Shown piece by piece: positions 1 to 12,900 of a stretch of DNA of 64,000 nt. Source of the DNA: Branchiostoma belcheri (taxonomy: Eukaryota; Chordata; Leptocardii; Amphioxiformes; Branchiostomatidae); NCBI RefSeq assembly GCF_001625305.1, contig NW_017804109.1:7412-71411 (forward strand). The letters are read 5' to 3'. Positions within the stretch are counted from its first letter, which is position 1; the number at the start of each line of letters is the position of its first letter. The notes beneath the pieces were generated by a model, which saw nothing but the letters and a program-made list of their open reading frames with translations, was not told the DNA's origin and made no database searches. A program made the translations under genes and the position numbers.

Positions 1-390
1 GGCCTAATGGCTCTATACAAAATGTACTTGGAAGCGTCATCTTAAGCATTGCTGGCACTGAATAAAGAAAGCATGATGCCATAATGCTTCAAATGCAGCA
101 GAAATTTCTCAGCAACTGAATTCTGCAGTATTTTCTTCATAACCATATATAACCATCATGATTATTTGTGATCAACAATATGTATTAAGAGTGGACTGAT
201 CCTCGACTAATCTGCATTGCAATCAGTGAGATTGCAAGTGAGATACATGTACATGTATCTGGAGCCACATGGTTCCCATTTAGAGCCAAGACAATGTGGA
301 TTCTGTACAGGTTTAGGCTCAAATTATCTACAGTGTAATGCGCCATGTAGTGCTCATTTTTAAGCGGTAGTACCTCCTGCATGTTTCCAG

Positions 391-1635
391 GCCTGTCCCT
401 GAGCAGTGCTGTCCCAGGCTGTCTGGTGACGACCTCCAGCGACAAAACAACGAAAGTTTGGGACATCCAGGACAACAAACCGGCGCTCCTGCTACAGAAG
501 GAGATGAAAATGGTAAAGGAAAGCCTCTTCAACAACAGAGAAAAAAGTTCAGACATCTGTGAAGTATTCAGAGTTGTTTTGAATTTTTTTTTTATTTGTA
601 TTAATTTTGTTCATATCTAGCCTGGTTACCAAAACAAATGTAGCTATTTGTGGAGAGGATGTAGGCTAGGACTTTGGGCTAAAATAGGTTTGGTATAAAT
701 CAGGCTAGTTCATATCCACTGCACATGAAATCCTCAACTTCCTGTGTTCCACCATTTTCCAACTCAGTCTGAGGGTACCTCAGCCGAGGAAATTTTAACG
801 GTTATGCTTAACCTGTTGTTTCAGAACCAATAAGACAAACATATGAGTAATAATGATTATTCCATTGTGTTCAGGGAGGTTTGATTTGTGTTTGATGTTC
901 CCGCTGTGTCTCCAGGGAGGTTTGACGTGTGCGCGGTGCTGCCCTGAGTCCCCGTTCCTGTTCGCTATGGGAGGACAGAAGGACAGTCTGAGGGTCTGGG
1001 ACGTCATGGACAGTGGAAACACGGCATGTAAGGATCACATACTGTCATACTTACTGTAGTTAAATGTGTTACATGGTTGTGGCTGTATTCATAATATTCA
1101 TATCTCATTCAGTTCTGGCATTCAATGTCCAAAACAGGTATCAGGTACACCTGTTTTGAAGGGTCAACTTGAATTTCTTGATGGATGTATACTGTTTGTT
1201 ACATTGTCAACTTCGTCATGTGCCTCATACCAGGTAGATTTTGTGGTGATCTTTGTATAATCATGGTCATTTTTGAAATGTGGATTGTGTGAATATGGCC
1301 TCTAGTTGTTTATCACCTTGTATTTTCTGCTCTGTTTAGTGAAAACAAGATTTGAAGGCAGACCAAGACCAGCCCTCCCGACCCAAACATCACCAGACCT
1401 GAACACAGCTGACCAACCAGAGGTGAGGCAACAATTTAAGCTCAAGTCTACATAAAGATTTTATTAATAAGTTGTACACATATTCTTAGGAACTTAAATT
1501 GTTGCCAAGAGAGTAAATTTTGTCTGTTGTCCGATATATAAAGAAACATTTTGCTGCATGTATGATCATGTGTTTGAGTGTAATCATGACAAAATGTGTT
1601 TTAAGTAATTTGGTTTCCTTGTCTTTCAGATGTGA
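391..1635 (+). CDS. PWP1: PWP1-like WD40 protein, 3' end of gene (partial)
   Basis: Last exons of a WD-repeat protein that resembles periodic tryptophan protein 1, a nuclear/nucleolar factor of ribosome biogenesis (family knowledge). Exons read: 391-512, 916-1027, 1340-1422 and 1630-1635. The first gives a WD blade (TTSSDKTTKVWDIQ), the second another (FAMGGQKDSLRVWDV) that matches the last PWP1 blade closely, the third a basic tail with RFEGR. The final exon holds only Met and the stop. AG/GT borders and phases agree throughout. The 5' part of the gene lies to the left of the window. The first exon is taken to start after the AG at 389-390; no coding sequence was recognised in 1-390, which is read as intron. 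Confidence 0.8.
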
Positions 1636-1860
1636 CATACTCAATGATACCTCCAGCAGGACTGCTAGAAACTGAAGAGAGAAAGAGACATCAACAACTG
1701 ACTGTAACCAATATAATGCAATGTGCATTATAATCTACACAATGTACTAGTCCAGACCCATTCTTTTAACATGTGTACAGCATTGCAGTTGTTGGCAAAT
1801 ATCTATGTGTACCTTCACAGAAGAAAAATATTGTTTTTGTGATTCTGATTCTTCTCCTTC

Positions 1861-1975
1861 TCCAAACAAAAATGGTCAAGGAATTGGGCCAGATGGCTGT
1901 CACCATGGCAACTGGTGCTGTAGCAGACACCCTGTGGTGTCAGATTACATTTTGGAACAAGTACTTGTGTCACCA
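1861..1975 (+). repeat. Dispersed repeat with a conserved 30-bp core (copy 1)
   Basis: Bases 1911-1940 occur again, identical over 30 bases, on the minus strand at 19347-19376 inside a CCDC113 intron, with weaker similarity on both sides. This copy falls in the presumed PWP1 3' UTR. No tRNA-like A/B boxes or terminal repeats were recognised, so the element class is unknown. Confidence 0.5.
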
Positions 1976-1999
1976 TATATATGAATGTGTTTGAGTCAG

Positions 2000-2005
2000 A
2001 ATAAA
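2000..2005 (+). terminator. Candidate poly(A) signal of the PWP1-like gene
   Basis: AATAAA lies about 365 bases after the PWP1 stop codon. A second AATAAA follows near 2356. Either could end the 3' UTR. Confidence 0.45.
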
Positions 2006-2009
2006 CAGA

Positions 2010-3095
2010 GGAGTAGCTTGTAAGGTTATTATATCTGAAAGGTAAATATTATGGATTTGCTTTGCAAATGTTACCTTTCTAGTTTCAACCTTATTCACTG
2101 CCATCAGCAGTTAAAGATGAATTAAGTGTAACTTAAAGGTGCTCAAGAAAAAACTGTAAGGCTATCACTTCAGAAAAAGATGTCAAGCATGAAAATAGAG
2201 AATATAATAAGTTATATAAGAATATTATTATATTGACAAAATACAAAATACAATTTTCCATGTATTAATGTCTATCATTATTGAACATTATCATATGCAT
2301 ATTTGTCCTTTCATTAATCAGTTTTGTAAGGCCTTTGTTCCATACTGTGGCAAGAAATAAACATTGAAATGATCTTTACAATCATGCACTTCCTACTGGT
2401 TGTGTTGTCTTCACTTTTCTTGTTGATGAACACAGAACAGGCAGAAAACACTGACCAAAATAATATCTAGGAAGGTAAAATAAGTAGATGTACTAAATGT
2501 GCCAACACGCATATAACACTGAGTAGGATCTTGAACTGTGTGCTGTCTACGTGAAAAATGTGGGCAAATTTTTGGGATCCGTACGGGATCCAACGGATTT
2601 GGGCGCACGCAGACACGACCTTGCACCAAGGAGCTTTCATCACAACTCGTATAGATATTCGGTGTTATGTACATAACATAACTTTGAAATAGATGCACGG
2701 TGTTTACGTTAGATACAAACAATTACAGTGATGAAAGCTCCTTGCTTGCACTTAAACGTCCATGCAGAACTTCTATTTCTCTGCGTGCGGTCTGCGGATT
2801 CACCCCCCACCCATATGAGCCAGCGATGCGCGTTCCCTACGTACTGTAAGTAAGCAGCACGTATAAGTACGGCCTGCACACGGTAACGTGACAATTGCAA
2901 AGAGATGGTACGATGCAAACATGTTTTTCTACCTCCATTGTACAACTCACCACTTGCGCAACGAACGATGCACGCAACCGCTCCCGGCCAGGCGTGGCGT
3001 GCAGACCACATTCTTACACCTTGCGCAACCGTGACGGGTGATCCCACCATGTCACAATGCGTCTGAAGGTCTAGAGGTCAACAATGCAACAAACG
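2010..3095. other. Intergenic, nothing recognised
   Basis: No splice-compatible coding sequence, RNA gene or clear repeat was found here. The short open frames on both strands show no family features. Confidence 0.5.
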
Positions 3096-3096
3096 A

Positions 3097-4690
3097 CAGT
3101 ACAATGTACTCCTGTACATCTTAACACACCTGGCCGGCACTGTACTAACGATCTTTCTTAAGTTTATTCTTCATTCAGGCATATTCAGCCATCAATGGCC
3201 ATATAAGATAAAACACATAGAAATACACATAATAACGGCCATTAAAGTACAATCTTTATAAGAATACAGACGGACCCAGACATTGCGGAATTATAAGAAT
3301 TTGTTGAGGAAGATTACATCGGAGTTGAGAACAGATTGGGTCATGTTTTTTGAGTTGTACAGACGAGGTATGAACGGAAAACAATATGTTTGCGCCATGT
3401 AGCGTTAAAGGTGTCTGTCATATGGTAAACAAACATTTCACTGGCGCTGCAAACTCTGGGTAAAGACATTAACGTTATGGTGCGGAAATGATTCTTATAG
3501 GCAATTTGACACGTTGATACAACTCTAGTGCTAGCGGAGTCCCATAACTGATCTCATAAACGCACTGTGTTTTTTTTTCGAAGTGACGCATCTACGACTA
3601 GTATGTAGCCCAGTGGATAAATGTTAATGAAGGTTACACTGCTTGGAGTCAACCTGTTGCCACAACACACGCCATGTACGTGAGTGTTGTTGGGTACGCT
3701 TTTAAGGCCTTGGGTTTCGCCATGGTTTCGCTTGGGTTCCGCTGAAACATTTCGGTTTCAGCGGAGGGATACAAATTCTCACCGTGTATGTACGGTACAC
3801 AATGTCACCGCTCATTATTTCACCATTTGAGAAGGGATTGCGCTTATAATTAGTACAATTATTCCTATATACCAGTACGAAGACATGCTAAGCTTTGTGT
3901 TTTTTTTGACGCACTTGAAACCCCACTATTAAACGTGTCGCCGATTATTTGTTCATGTCGGCTGCCGGTTTCTTTCCTTATCGCGGAATCCTACTTGTTT
4001 TACATAAGGGAGTGAAGCGACAACTTGTACGCGTCGGGGACGCCTTCCACAACCAAGGAGCTTTAAACTCCTCGATACAACGGAGGTCCCAAGATGAAGA
4101 GGAACGAAAGCTGCGTTACCTCGAAAATTGCCCCCAAAATTGCTAAACCAGCTGCAGCATACGTACAGGAAGGAAATATGGCCGCAGCTCCCGGCGAACA
4201 GGGGCGAACACCAGCCGAAGGACCAAAGGTGATACCATGTCTTGTGGACTTAAGGCCTTTAAATTTTGCATATTTCGTTTCTATGACAATCACTCGTGAT
4301 CTTTATTTGTAATCGGAAACAGATTCATGCACAGATACATAGTCATGCACAGATACAGATCCATGTACAGATATACAGATAAAGACTTTCCGAGTAGCCA
4401 CAGTCCCTACACCTGAGTGAGGGTCGAAGTTGACACGGTAGCCTTCGCGTGGATTTGTTTAAGGTGTATAACAGGTTGTGAATCTGAGACCCACACACTT
4501 GAGCATCCGTCCTCCCCAGTGGATCCATATCAAGGGAGACGTGCTGGTTCCTGGAGGGGGGGGGGGGGTCGAGACCCTTAGCTTTCCGCTCACTAGCTAG
4601 TGACAGGTGCCGATGGTCTGAATGAGGTAACTGCATTGGTGCAAGTTAACATACTTCCGTTTATTGTAATCTCCAAGCGGGTTGACTCGT
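3097..4690 (+). repeat. Segmental duplication, copy A (upstream of SAMHD1)
   Basis: About 1.2 kb from 3097 (CAGTACAATGTACT) to ~4330 matches 5090 to ~6320 with many substitutions and small indels. A further matching stretch is 4633-4690 against 6361-6440. The offset falls from ~2.0 kb to ~1.73 kb along the copies, so indels have accumulated. Each copy contains a version of SAMHD1 first coding exon with its splice donor. Confidence 0.75.
4178..4228 (+). CDS. Candidate alternative first coding exon 1a of the SAMHD1-like gene
   Basis: ATG at 4178 opens a 17-codon exon (MAAAPGEQGRTPAEGPK) followed by GTGATAC as donor. Length 51 nt and phase 0 match exon 1c at 6922-6972, so splicing to the exon at 7616 would keep frame. 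The last codon is Lys, the position equivalent to human SAMHD1 K116. An in-frame ATG at 4094 could add 28 residues. Expression is unproven. Confidence 0.5.
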
Positions 4691-5089
4691 TGCGTTTTCC
4701 CTAGCTGTTCGTTTCCCGGTCAAACTGCCTCTCGACACAGAAATTGACAGTGCTGTGCATATCTGGTCGCGACGCTGCACTTCATGATAGTGTAGTACGT
4801 AGCGGAAGTAAGTACAGATATCTCAAGCACACCGCCTAGACGGCATAACGTTACCATTGTAGAGAATAAGCCAGTGTTCCCTGTTTACTACAAAAACACA
4901 AGAATTTCACACTATTTGTAGTCAGCCATTCCACATGTAGTAAGTCACCTAGCCAGTTTTACGTTTCATGGGTGCAACAACTGCCGTTAAATGTCAAATG
5001 GTAAAATTAGACTTCCTGGTGTTGTATGCGGGGTCATGAGAAGTGCAGCCGACGCACTGAGCACTGAGGCGGAAACTGTATTCAAACGC

Positions 5090-6440
5090 CAGTACAATGT
5101 ACTCCAGGACCTGTTTATCTAAACTGTGCATACCTGGTCGGCACTGTACTAACGATGTTCCTTAAGTTTATTCTTCATTCAGGCATATTCAGCCATCCAT
5201 GGCCATATAAAATAAAACAAATAGAAATACACATAATAACGGTCATTAAAGTACAAATTTTATAATACATGTAATACAAACGGACCCAGATATTGCGGAA
5301 GAATTTGTTCCGGAAGATTACATCGGAGTTGAGAACAGATTGGATCAACTCAGTCTGGAGTTGTACAGACGAGGTATGAACGGAAAGCAATACTGTTTGC
5401 GCCATGTAGCGTCAAAGGTGTCTGTTCTGTCATATGGTAAACAAACATTTCACTGGCGCTGCAAAATCTCATTGATTTTGGATTTTGAAAGGAAACAAGA
5501 TTTGTGAAACTTTGTTTGGTTTTTGACAAATGCTGAAATGCACAATGGTCAAAATCTCAAAAAAGAACCATAAGACATACCGGTAAGGACATTAACGATA
5601 TAGTACGGAAACGACTCTTTGATACTGGAACAACTCCAGTGCTAGCGGAGTCCCATAACTGATCTAGAAAACGCACTGCTTTTTTTATGTAGTCCTGCAT
5701 GTGTATAAATGAATGTTACATCTGCTTGGAGTCTACCTGTTGCCACAACACATGCATGTACGTGGCGTTGCTAGGTACGCTTTTAAGGCCTTGGATCTTG
5801 ACCTTTCGGTTTCAGCGGAGGGACACAAATTCTCACCGTGTATGTGTACACAACGTTTGAGTTACCGTTCTTTATTTAACCATTTGAGAAGGGATTGCGC
5901 TTATAATTAGTACAATTATTCCAATATACCAGTTCGGAGACATGCTTGGCTTTTGTTTCTTTGATGCACTTGAAACCCCACTAACTCATGTCGGAGAGAT
6001 CGCTACAGGTTTCTTTCCTTATCCCGCATCATCGCGGAATACTACTTGTTTTACATTTATAAGGGAGTGAAGCGACAACTAGTAGTACGCGTCGGGGACG
6101 CCTGCGACAACCAAGGGGCTTTAAAGTCCTTGCTACAACGGGCGTCCCAAGTTGAAGATTGTTATTTAGCTGGAGCCAAAAATTGCTAAACTTTCAGCAT
6201 ACGTGCAGGCGCGAAGTATGGCCGCAGCTCCCGACGAAGGAAGGATACGAACACCCGGAGCAAAGGTGATACCATGTCATGTAGACTTTAAGACCTTTAA
6301 ATTTTGCATACTAGTATTTCGTTTGAAGTTCAAATGACTGTGAGGTATCGCTGGGTATGAACTGCATTGGTGCAAGCTAGCACTGGCCGATGCCATTACA
6401 TACTTCCGTTTATCATAATCTCCAAGTGGGTAGACTCGTT
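5090..6440 (+). repeat. Segmental duplication, copy B
   Basis: Partner of 3097-4690 (see that entry). It lies nearer to SAMHD1 and contains exon 1b. Confidence 0.75.
6218..6265 (+). CDS. Candidate alternative first coding exon 1b of the SAMHD1-like gene
   Basis: ATG at 6218 opens 16 codons (MAAAPDEGRIRTPGAK) ending at the same donor sequence, GTGATAC. It is one codon shorter than copies 1a and 1c, yet the frame into the next exon is kept. Whether it is transcribed cannot be seen from sequence. Confidence 0.5.
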
Positions 6441-6921
6441 GTAGCCTCTACCAGGCTTCGGGAGGCGTCTGGAAAGAGTAGAAACCGACCAAATAGAGAG
6501 AGATAACATGCCAAGGGAGTTAGTCTGCGGCGGAGACTGTATTCAGGCGCCGACCAAACAAACATCATTATAAATCAAGGACTTTATATAGAATACACAT
6601 TGTATAATGTCTTTGATTGTACTTAAAAGTTCGAATTATACGGTCTCAAACGCACACATGACGCATCCCTCTACAATTCAGCACCGTAGTTTGTTTTCAC
6701 CTCAGCGGCTGTCCGAGTGCACGGAATAATGCAGCTTTCTTAATTAAGCCCGGCGCTACTTTGTGCTCGCCCAAAAATACCGCGTATTAATAGAAGAAAT
6801 AGAAGAACTTTATTGCACAACGTTAAGTGGGCATGGGTACCACAGCTGCACAGTACCGTGCTAGTGCCCTGCGTTAGCGTGCCAGTGGCTAACTGCTACA
6901 ACGTAGGTTTGCCCTCGGAAT

Positions 6922-9900
6922 ATGGCCACAGCTTCCGACGAAGGGGGGCGACAATCAGCCGGAGGAGAAAAGGTGATACGAAATGCCTTGTGTGCCATAT
7001 ACTAGTACTTGTATAATAGGCTGTATAATACTTGTATAATAGACATCTGTGACAAGGCATTTCGTTCCACAACAATTTTTCACCGTTCCACACCCATTTC
7101 TGTTCGTTCCGAAGGAAGAGAAATTGGTGTGGAACGGTGAGAAATGGTTGTGGAACGATGAAAATTGTTGTATACTATTTATTTATTGATATTGCAACAG
7201 TGCAATACACGCGGAACAGAGGCAGCTGTTGCTGGTGTTATGTCCCGCACATAGAAACGAATACTGGACAGACAATACTCATTTTCACTTGAGTCTAGTG
7301 GGAAAAGTCGTGTAAAGTGCCTTTCCCAAGGGCACAAGATCGGTGGAATGTCAGGACTCGAACTCGGGACCTCTTGATTCCGAGTCACGCACGCTGCCGT
7401 TGCGCCACACGACCCCACTGTATACTAGAAATGGGTGTGGAACGGTGAAAAAGTATTCTTGTATACAAATGGCGAAGAGGAATGGATGTGGAACGGTGAA
7501 AAATTGTTGTGGCAGTTGTCGCAGCTGTTGTCTCTGTGGGATTTCGCATCAATAGCCCCTGCCTAGGTCCGCCGCCTTGTAGAGCGCGACCTCATCACGT
7601 TTCCGGATTTTCTAGGTGTTCCTTGATCCCATCCATGGCCACATTGAGGTAGATCCACTGAGTGTGAAGATCATCGACACCCCCCAGTTCCAGAGGCTGA
7701 GAAACATCAAACAACTGGGAGGCGGTTACTGGGTCTACCCGGGTGCCTGTCACAACAGATTTGAGCACAGCTTAGGGTAACGTTGATATAGTAGTAACAT
7801 CACTTTGTATTATCATATTAGTAGATAGGCAAGCTGCATATACGCAATACTTCTTCCTACTCTCGATTTCTGCTATAGTTATACTAAGTCTTATTTACTT
7901 CTTTGTCCCTGGTGAGACATATACATGTAAGGCCATTAGCCTGACTAATCGCGCTCCTGGCGGCCGGCCGCCCCGAAGTTGCCGCCCCCCAAAACCGGGT
8001 CATTAACCTCCGGCCGAGAGCTTGTGTAACACAGGCTAGTAAGGCCATGACGCCGTCTTTTTTTCTGTTTGGGTCAGCTAACAGGTACTAGTGGTACCGG
8101 TAACTGTTTTGAAATAAATAGACGAATGCTTATTTCCCCTTTGTTTAATTACGAATCTTGATAAAAAGGCTCTTTGAGATTGAATGATCACAATACATGT
8201 TCAACTATTTTCCATCTGCAGTGTATACCACTTAGCTGGCTGTCTGATAACTGAGATACAGTCAAAGCAAGGTGATCATCTTCCGATCACTGATGAGGAT
8301 GTGCTGTGTGTGAAGATAGCAGGGCTCTGTCATGACTTAGGTCAGTACCGTGACAGATGTAACATTAACATAAATGCTATTTCTGTTTGATTACTTGATA
8401 GTCATTTATCTGGAAAGCACTGGGAATTTATGACACTTGTTTAGGCCAATTGATGATCGTTTTCTTTCAACAAATTATACATCTATGATTACATTAACTA
8501 CTAACACATACCGGTAGTGTCGTATGCTCAGATATGGTAGCATTAACCTAGGAACATATTCACCAAATTTTACTTACCCTGCCACTTAGGCTACATGTGT
8601 TAAGTTCACCTTCATTTGTTTTTCTTCATTATCTGATGAATTGATTGGTTTGAAAGTGTCTGAACTACCGTTAATCTTTGCATTATTCAGGTCATGGACC
8701 ATTCTCCCATCTGTTTGATCGTCAGTTCATGAAACAGGCCGTACCTGGCTGCACATGGGAGGTACATATCTTTACCTGTGTCATTGGCAAACAACTGAAA
8801 AGTAGAGATTTGGTTGCCTTAATCTGATGTTGATTTTTTGTAGAAGTGACAGTCTGCAAGATATTGAGGAAAAAGGTTAATATTATGATGATCACTAACA
8901 ACATAGCGAGGGAACCCCTGTGCAGTATGTCATGTCTACCACATAGTTGCTACATATTTATCACAACAAACAATTTTCTACTCCATGAAATGAATCTTAG
9001 CATGAAGACGCTTCCACTGCCATGTTTGACCACCTCATCGAGCAAAATGGTATCAAGTTGGAAAAGTATGGTCTGACAAAGAAGGACCAGGTCTTCATCA
9101 AGGAATTGATAAAACAACCAGCTGAGGAACAACCAGCTGAGGAACAACCAGCTGGGGCACAACAAGCTGGGGCACAACCAGCTGGGGCACAACCAGCTGG
9201 GCCACAACCAGCTGGGGCACAACCAGCTGGGGCACAACCAGCTAGGGTAGGTCTACTCAGTTCAGTGGTATTGCATAAAAACTTGGTAAATATATATTTA
9301 TCCAACAGTCTATCGACAACATTTTGTGGACATTAAGAGTTTGATACTGGAGAAATGACATGTTCCATTGTCCCTTACAGGTGTGGCATTATAAAGGAAG
9401 GGATGAAGAAAAGGGCTTCTTATACCAGGTATTTGATCCAAGTACAAATGTATTGCAACAGCATTGTTTCTGTCCTTGGTGCTGAAAAGCAACCATTCCT
9501 TCCAGAAGTCAATTTTTTTAGCAAGGAATACTTTGAATTTCTTAGTACTGATATTGCCCTTGGTAATGACACATAAAAGTCAAATTGAATTATCTTGACA
9601 ATCTGTGCTCGCATTATGAAAGAAATGGCTGAAATAAGTTTATACTAAGTCTTATACATGTAACATAGCCTTGTCTTCCTCTTGCAATATTTCTCTCCAA
9701 AGTAGCCAAGCTACTGATTATCTTGTTTTGATTCTATTTTGATATATTCAGATCATTTCAAATTCTGTTAATGGTATGGATGTGGACAAGTGGGACTACT
9801 TTGCTAGAGACAGTCACTACACAGGTCTCCCGAAGAGGTTTGACCACATGCGGCTCATCCAAAGTGCCAGGGTCATCAAAGTGGATGGCAAATGGCAGAT

Positions 9901-12900
9901 CTGTTACAGGGACAAGGTTTGTTGCATAATGCACTGTAGGTTACACGTGACAAAGACTGACAAAAATGACAAAGATCCAAATTGTGGAGCTTAAACCTCA
10001 AAATCCTATTCATATATTCATTCATTTATGGTGGAGATTCTAGATGTATTATGAAGACTGGGATAAAAAAGAAGAATTTAGACACTGATGATGAGCTAAC
10101 CTGGTACATGTACATCAAATTGACTGCTAGCTCTATGGAAATCCTGTCGGAATGCTTACTTCTGAAGAGTTTTGAGGAAATATACCCTGTATTGAAACAA
10201 AAAAGCTAATTGTCTCTCTTGCCATAAAATGCAATAATAAATAAAACAATCATGAACGAATGCATGGTGTTTTTTCCAGGCGTGGCTCAATGTGTACAAC
10301 ATGTTCCACACCCGAGCCTGCCTTCATCATGAGTGCTATCAGCACAAAACCACAGTTGCTGTGGAGATGATGTAAGTTGCACTAGCTGGTAAAACATACA
10401 TAACTGTAATAATGTTTTAGCACTTTAAAATGTGATACATTAATTGATATTGTAACCTCATGCACACACAATTTGGATTATTATCCTCTGTATTTATGTT
10501 TCACTTCAGTTCTGACCATTTAATTATCAACTGTTTTGTTTTTAAGGATTACAGATGCTTTGCTGAAAGCTGATGATAAGTTTCAAGATAAATACCAGCT
10601 GCAGTGAGTAGAATTAACACCTAATACAAGTTGTCTTTACATCTGATCATTTTTGGAAAAAAAGGCAAAAAGTGCCTTTCCCAATGGCACAACATTGAGA
10701 AGTGTATTGAATACTAGTACAGAATCTTTACTTTAGATTTTGAATTCCAGTCTGGCCACTGAGTCACTTTAAGGTAAGGTTGGGAGTGTTTTGAGATCAA
10801 GTAACATTAATCAGTGAGTATTGGATGCATCATTACAATTTGTATTGGAACAGTCATTCAGGTTTTGATTGATCTCTACTACATATTAGACTCTTAAAAG
10901 TGGCATTTGCGTTGCTTTAGTAACAATTTCTTGTGTATCTCATTACCTGGAACTTTAACTTTCATCGAAGTAAGCTCCTTTGTGCACCCTATTCTTAGCA
11001 TGAAAATTTCGGAGGCATGCCAGCACATGGACACCTACGCCAGGTTAACAGACAGCATCTTTGATAAGATACTGTACTCCAAGGGTGACAAACTAAAGGA
11101 GGCCAGAGATATCCTGGAAAACCTTGCGAAAAGAAAGCTGTACCGCTTCATTGGTCAGACACAAGCCAGGGATGAGTTTTTTGAAGAGGTGAAATTACCT
11201 TGAACTTCTTTTCACAATATCTTGAGATTGTTGGAGAAGTGTTTTTACAAAACCACAATATATTTACCTATCAATGTTAGAATATTGTGAGATTGTGTTT
11301 GATATGTATTGTATTTGAAATACATGTACATGTAATTCAAATATCATTTTGTATTTGATATTGGTAAAATAAATGCTAACAGTCAAGAAGTTTTTTTGTA
11401 ATGGCTTAATGAATTGACGATGTTGTTTTTTATTAGTCTGGTCCATCAACCAAGGAAATCGCTAAAGCTGTCACAGACCAAGAAAAAATCAAAATCACAG
11501 CTGAGGATATTGCGGTCATTGTGAGTTCAGTTTTGTCTTTTGAAAGTGTACTGTACTGAAGGTACTGGAAGCTGTGAATTTTGGAAATGACATAATCAGA
11601 TGGGTCAAATTACTATATACAGATATAAAAAGTTGTGTGCTTAACAATGGCTTTATATCTCCCTGGTTTAATATTCATAGAGGTGTAAGACAGGGAGATC
11701 CACTGTCATCCAGTCTGTTTATAATTAGTGTTGAAATGTTAGCCTCAGCTATTAGAGCCGACGTAAACATCAACGGTCTACAATTGTATGACAGGACACA
11801 CAAATTATCCATGTATGCGGACGATATGACATCGTTACTCCTAGATATAGCTTCTGCAATGCACCTATTAGTTACTTTAAATCGGTTTTAAAAATGCAGT
11901 GGTCTCGATTTGAATTGTCTGGATAGGCTCAAATAAAGAAAGACAAGATAAACCACTACCCATTCGCTGGCCTGATGGTCCTATCAAAGCACTTGGTACA
12001 CATTTTGGTCATGACAGACAAAGGTGTTATAAGGAAGACCTTGATAAAAATTATGCAAAAATGGTGCAAGGATGTAATATATGGAAACAGCGAAATCTGA
12101 CATTGATTGGCCGGATTTTGATTGTGAAAACCATTGGTATCTCTAAGTTGATATATATCTGTTCAGTTATGCATGTCCCTACCCATGGCCATTTTGTAAA
12201 ACAAGTAAATGGATATATATTCAGGTACATCTGGCGAGAAAAAACTCCAAAAGTAAAAATGAAGACACTGATTGGCAACAAATGTCAAGGTGGGCTTAAA
12301 ATGATTGATTTTAATATAATGAATAAAGCTCTAAAAGCTGTATGGATCAAAAGATTTATAACTGACCCGTCAAAAGAAAAAGAATACTTGTTTGCAAGAT
12401 GGGGAGGCTTCTTGTTGTTCCGATGTAATTACTCCACTTCACTCTTAAATCTTAATGACATGCCACCATTCTACAAAGATATTGTAACTACCTGGGAAGA
12501 AATTATCCATTATGAACCAAAAACACACAGACAGATATGCTCACAAGTCCTGTGGAATAATAGGTATATTTTAGTCGAGAATGTACCAGTGTTTTACAAA
12601 AGCTGGATAGATGCTGGCATTATTTGTGTACTAAATGATTTGTTGTATGGGGATGGATCATTTCTAACAATCAATGACTTACATAAAACACCGAGCAGAT
12701 TATTATTGGAATGAGCAGAGCACTTTGGACTAAAGCCTCTGACCGTTTACAGCTTAGAGGTACATATCCAATCTTTTGTCAAAAACTTCTCTGTTACATA
12801 GCGGATCATAATGACCCCCAGCGGGGGTCTTCACGCTTCGTTGAAAATTGAAAAATCTCAAGATTTGTTCCAAAGATCTCAATATTTTAGACGAAATCTT

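Noticed and set aside
12061-12714. Possible host gene (217-codon open frame)
   Set aside because: The protein is the post-reverse-transcriptase region of a LINE in line with the fragments on either side.
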